Source of the DNA: Lactococcus hircilactis
GTDB lineage: Bacteria > Bacillota > Bacilli > Lactobacillales > Streptococcaceae
Length of the DNA stretch: 64,000 bases
NCBI RefSeq assembly: GCF_009601015.1
Contig: NZ_WITJ01000001.1
Location: 62,001-126,000 of the forward strand
Reading direction: 5' to 3'
The notes under the pieces were generated by a model. That model worked only from the letters and a program-made list of their open reading frames with translations, searched no databases and was not told where the DNA came from. Both the position numbers and the translations under genes were made by a program. This document shows positions 60,946-64,000 of the stretch, piece by piece; positions within the stretch are counted from its first letter, which is position 1, and each line of letters begins with the position of its first letter.

Positions 60946-62182
60946 AAACGTGTGAAATTTTTTCAATGAGTGCATTTGCAAATTCACTCGTGCTCAAGTT
61001 TCCTCCCAGATCTTGTGTTAAATGCTGCTCCAGAATGGTTTGTGCTAAAGCACTTTTGATCACCTGTGCGACTTTAGTCCAGCCCAGATATTCAAACATC
61101 ATCACTCCTGACAAAATCAAACTGGATGGATTTGCCAGATTTTTCCCCGCAATATCTGGTGCTGTTCCGTGTGTTGCCTCAAAAATCGCGTGTCCTGTTT
61201 TAAAATTAATATTGGCTCCAGGGGCAATCCCAATCCCACCAACCTCAGCTGCAAGAGCATCAGAAATATAATCCCCATTCAAATTTAAAGTCGCAATAAC
61301 CTCAAACTGCTCAGGGCGAATCAAAATTTGTTGTAAAAAGTTGTCAGCAATGACATCATCCACAAAAATTTTTCCCGCTTCCAGTGCTTCTGCTTTCGCC
61401 TGCTGCGCGGCAGAAATCCCTTGCGCGGCTTTTATTTTCTGAAAATCAAGCGCCGTAAACGTCGGATATTCCGAGGCCACTTCATACGCCCATTTTCTAA
61501 ACCCTCCTTCAGTAAATTTCATAATATTTCCCTTATGAACAAAAGTAACGCGCTTTTTGTCAGTACTGACAGCATGATCAAAAGCTGCGCGAACCAGACG
61601 TTTTGTTCCGTCAGTACTGACAGGTTTGATTCCAATTGCGCTATGCTCTGGAAAACGAATTTGTGATACTTTCAACTCATCAGACAAAAACGAAATGACT
61701 TTTTGTGCTTCCTTTGTGCCACTTGCAAATTCGATTCCTGCGTAAATATCCTCAGTATTTTCTCTGAAAATTGTCATATTCACTCGCTCTGGATTTTTAA
61801 GCGGAGACGAAATCCCAGAAAAATATTCGACAGGACGCACACACGCATACAAATCCAATTTTTGCCTGAGCGCGACATTGATTGATCGAAACCCTTCTCC
61901 AACAGGAGTCATAAGTGGTCCTTTAATTGTTACAAGTGCATCATCAATTGCTTGGAGCGTTTTTTCAGGCAAATAATCTCCCATTTTCTCAAATGCTTCT
62001 TGCCCTGCAAATAACTTTTTCCACTCAATTTTGTTTTGTCCATCAAAAACAATTTTGACCGCCGCATCAAAAACACGCTGTGCAGCAAAAAAAATATCCA
62101 CACCAACACCATCTCCAGGAATATAAGCAATCGTAGGATGATCAGGGACGTTCAATTTCCCATTATTTTGTTCAATCTTCAC
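60944..62182 (-). CDS. icd: NADP-dependent isocitrate dehydrogenase
   Basis: The 412-residue protein matches Icd: [23 protein letters not shown], the phosphate/isocitrate site with the Ser of [23 protein letters not shown], and the metal site [25 protein letters not shown]. It makes 2-oxoglutarate for glutamate synthesis. It starts 13 bases after acnA, the citB-icd order known from lactococci. Two palindrome copies lie inside (61558 and 61609). Confidence 0.97.
   Translation of the reverse strand: MKIEQNNGKLNVPDHPTIAYIPGDGVGVDIFFAAQRVFDAAVKIVFDGQNKIEWKKLFAGQEAFEKMGDYLPEKTLQAIDDALVTIKGPLMTPVGEGFRSINVALRQKLDLYACVRPVEYFSGISSPLKNPERVNMTIFRENTEDIYAGIEFASGTKEAQKVISFLSDELKVSQIRFPEHSAIGIKPVSTDGTKRLVRAAFDHAVSTDKKRVTFVHKGNIMKFTEGGFRKWAYEVASEYPTFTALDFQKIKAAQGISAAQQAKAEALEAGKIFVDDVIADNFLQQILIRPEQFEVIATLNLNGDYISDALAAEVGGIGIAPGANINFKTGHAIFEATHGTAPDIAGKNLANPSSLILSGVMMFEYLGWTKVAQVIKSALAQTILEQHLTQDLGGNLSTSEFANALIEKISHV
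61558..61622. repeat. Two palindrome copies inside icd
   Basis: An exact core at 61558-61571 and a copy with one mismatch at 61609-61622, 51 bases apart, both encoding VSTD. Confidence 0.9.
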
Positions 62183-62195
62183 TGTTTCACTTCCT

Positions 62196-64000
62196 TTACT
62201 TATTTCTAATCACATAAGGCATAATCCCATCATGAGCATAATAATCAAGATCCGACTGTGCATCAAATCTTAAAATCACCTCAAAAGTATGCCCATCTGC
62301 ATGAACTTTAATTTTTTCATGAATCTGAGGATGATCAGGAAAATCAATTGTGTACTGTTCATCTCCCGTCAATCCAAGCACTTGCGCATTTTCTCCTTCC
62401 AAAAACTGCAAAGGAAGAACACCCATCATCACTAAATTGCTTCTATGAATGCGCTCAAAACTATCCGCAATGACAGCTTTAACACCAAGAAGTTTTGTCC
62501 CTTTTGCTGCCCAATCTCGACTTGAACCCATGCCATAATCTTTACCAGCAATGACAATCATTCCCGTACCCGCTTTTTGATAAGCCATCGCCACATCAAA
62601 AAGCGGTAAACACTCACCATTATATTTTGAATATCCTCCATCAGTCCCCGCAACCAATTGATTCTTAATCCGAACATTTGCAAAGGTTCCTCGTGTCATA
62701 ACTTTATCATTTCCACGCCGCGAACCAAAACTATTAAAGTCCTTATAGGCCAATCCAGCAGCACTCAAATAGGCACCCGCTGGTGATTTGAGTGGAATAT
62801 TTCCAGCAGGACTAATGTGATCTGTCGTGATTGAATCTCCGAACAATCCAAGCACACGCAAATTTTTGAAATTCTTCTTTTCTGGCAATGCTTGTGTAAG
62901 CGACTTAAAATAAGGAGGATTTGAAATATAAGTAGAATGATCATTCCAAGGATAAACTTCACTTTGACTCGTCTCGATTGCGTTCCAAGCTTCATTTTCA
63001 TCGAAAATTTTTGCATAATTTTCCGCATATAATTCACGCGTGACGTATTTTTGAACGATTTCCTCAACCTCATGAGCATCTGGTAAAAGATCACTTAAAA
63101 ACACATCTTGCCCTTTTTGATCTTTTCCCAAGCTGGTTGTTGACAGATTTTTCCGAACATTTCCAGCTAGCGCATAAGCCACGACTAAAGGTGGACTAGC
63201 CAAATAATTTGCCTTTACTAAAGGATGAATACGCCCTTCAAAATTTCGATTCCCACTCAATACACTTGCGACGGTTAAGTTTTTTTCTAAAACTTTTTCT
63301 TCCATTTCAGTCAATAATGGTCCAGAATTCCCAATACAAGTCGTACATCCATAACCTACCACATGGAATCCCAACTGTTCAAGATAAGGCAATAATCCTG
63401 CTTTTTCAAGATAATCTGTCACTACTTTAGACCCTGGTGCAAGCGATGTTTTAACAAACGAAGGCACACTCAACCCTCTTTCAACCGCTCTTTTTGCCAC
63501 AAGTCCTGCCATCATCATAACATGCGGATTACTCGTATTGGTGCAGCTCGTAATAGCAGCGATCGCAACTTGCCCATCTTCTTTTTGTAACGGACCTTGT
63601 TTTAATGCAAATTCTTCAAAATTTTCAGCAACCTCAGAAAGCTCAACCATGTCCTGCGGACGAGAAGGTCCAGACAAACGTGTTGTGATCTGATTTAAAT
63701 CCACTGTTATTACTTTACTATACTGAGGAATATTTTGATCATCATAAAATAATTGATTCGCTTTCGCATAAGCTTCAACAATCTCAATATGATCTTCCGA
63801 GCGATTTGTCCGTCTCAAATAATCAATTGTTTTCTCGTCAATTGGAAAATACCCACAGGTTGCACCATATTCTGGTGCCATATTCGCAATGGTCGTCCGA
63901 TCAGCAACAGACAAATTTGCAAGTCCACTTCCAAAAAATTCAACAAATTTTCCCACCACTTTTTCTTCTCGAAGAACTTTAGTGATGGTCAATGCCAAAT
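62196..64000 (-). CDS. acnA: Aconitate hydratase, N-terminus beyond window
   Basis: About 600 C-terminal residues are present. The Fe-S ligands are in [11 protein letters not shown] and [13 protein letters not shown]; the swivel domain has [15 protein letters not shown] and [16 protein letters not shown]. Aconitase A is about 850-900 residues long, so some 250-300 are missing to the right. It converts citrate to isocitrate for the icd product downstream. Confidence 0.97.
   Translation of the reverse strand, partial: LALTITKVLREEKVVGKFVEFFGSGLANLSVADRTTIANMAPEYGATCGYFPIDEKTIDYLRRTNRSEDHIEIVEAYAKANQLFYDDQNIPQYSKVITVDLNQITTRLSGPSRPQDMVELSEVAENFEEFALKQGPLQKEDGQVAIAAITSCTNTSNPHVMMMAGLVAKRAVERGLSVPSFVKTSLAPGSKVVTDYLEKAGLLPYLEQLGFHVVGYGCTTCIGNSGPLLTEMEEKVLEKNLTVASVLSGNRNFEGRIHPLVKANYLASPPLVVAYALAGNVRKNLSTTSLGKDQKGQDVFLSDLLPDAHEVEEIVQKYVTRELYAENYAKIFDENEAWNAIETSQSEVYPWNDHSTYISNPPYFKSLTQALPEKKNFKNLRVLGLFGDSITTDHISPAGNIPLKSPAGAYLSAAGLAYKDFNSFGSRRGNDKVMTRGTFANVRIKNQLVAGTDGGYSKYNGECLPLFDVAMAYQKAGTGMIVIAGKDYGMGSSRDWAAKGTKLLGVKAVIADSFERIHRSNLVMMGVLPLQFLEGENAQVLGLTGDEQYTIDFPDHPQIHEKIKVHADGHTFEVILRFDAQSDLDYYAHDGIMPYVIRNK

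Noticed and set aside
1-64000. CRISPR arrays or rRNA operons
   Set aside because: No regularly spaced repeats with unique spacers and no rRNA-like sequence were found.

Overview
The window is a low-GC Firmicute chromosome with a large mobile element at its left end. It most likely comes from Lactococcus, in or near the L. lactis / L. cremoris group. Support comes from an LmrA multidrug exporter that looks almost identical to the lactococcal protein as I remember it, the TrePP-type trehalose 6-phosphate phosphorylase with its PTS, a choline-type fused ABC permease, the acn-icd pair and the rplJ-rplL operon. I identified these from recognised motifs and memory of the families; no search was run.

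Positions 1 to about 16.9 kb are the end of an integrative and conjugative element (or integrated conjugative plasmid), almost all on the minus strand. Read in transcription order from the right, it holds: small unknown genes; a region without convincing genes that contains tRNA-like sequences and a large structured RNA candidate (14.3-16.3 kb); a RepA_N replication initiator; a ParA ATPase and its partner; membrane and surface proteins, including a Cna-B/LPXTG adhesin; a broken Spx-like gene; a DUF3801 (PcfB-like) protein; the VirD4 coupling protein; and VirB2-like, VirB6/TrbL-like and PrgI-like transfer proteins. RepA_N replication combined with Gram-positive T4SS genes recalls the TnGBS family and pCF10-like systems. 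Several lesions (altered Walker A in VirD4 and ParA, a nonsense codon in the spx-like gene, a frameshift in a C-tract) suggest decay or a divergent lineage.

From about 17 kb onward the sequence is ordinary chromosome. It starts with an NAD-salvage module (pnuC, nadR, nrtR) with an operator inside its promoter, followed by small membrane proteins, an ArsR-MFS pair, and a MarR-flavodoxin-esterase-lmrA cluster with a MarR operator built into a consensus promoter.

The most interesting system lies at 28.8-38.3 kb. An OpuC/EgtUV-type ABC transporter sits with a histidine-ammonia-lyase homologue that lacks the MIO triad, a NlpA/MetQ-type binding protein, a DUF917 (S-methyl-thiohydantoin desulfurase family) protein, an O-acetylhomoserine sulfhydrylase and a divergent urocanase. 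Together they read as uptake and breakdown of ergothioneine or a related thio-imidazole, with capture of the released sulfur as homocysteine. The urocanase gene carries an in-frame stop near its end.

The right part holds rplJ-rplL, a TPR protein, an AI-2E-type exporter, a flavoprotein, an aldehyde dehydrogenase, a methyltransferase, rlmCD, maa, CcpA-regulated cstA, a DrrAB-type exporter with a divergent TetR regulator, the trehalose operon with treR, a lipoprotein nuclease, icd and acnA (cut by the window edge).

A striking feature of the chromosomal part is a repeated palindrome, TGTCAGTACTGACA, with nine exact copies and several near copies. It occurs both inside and between genes and is absent from the mobile element.
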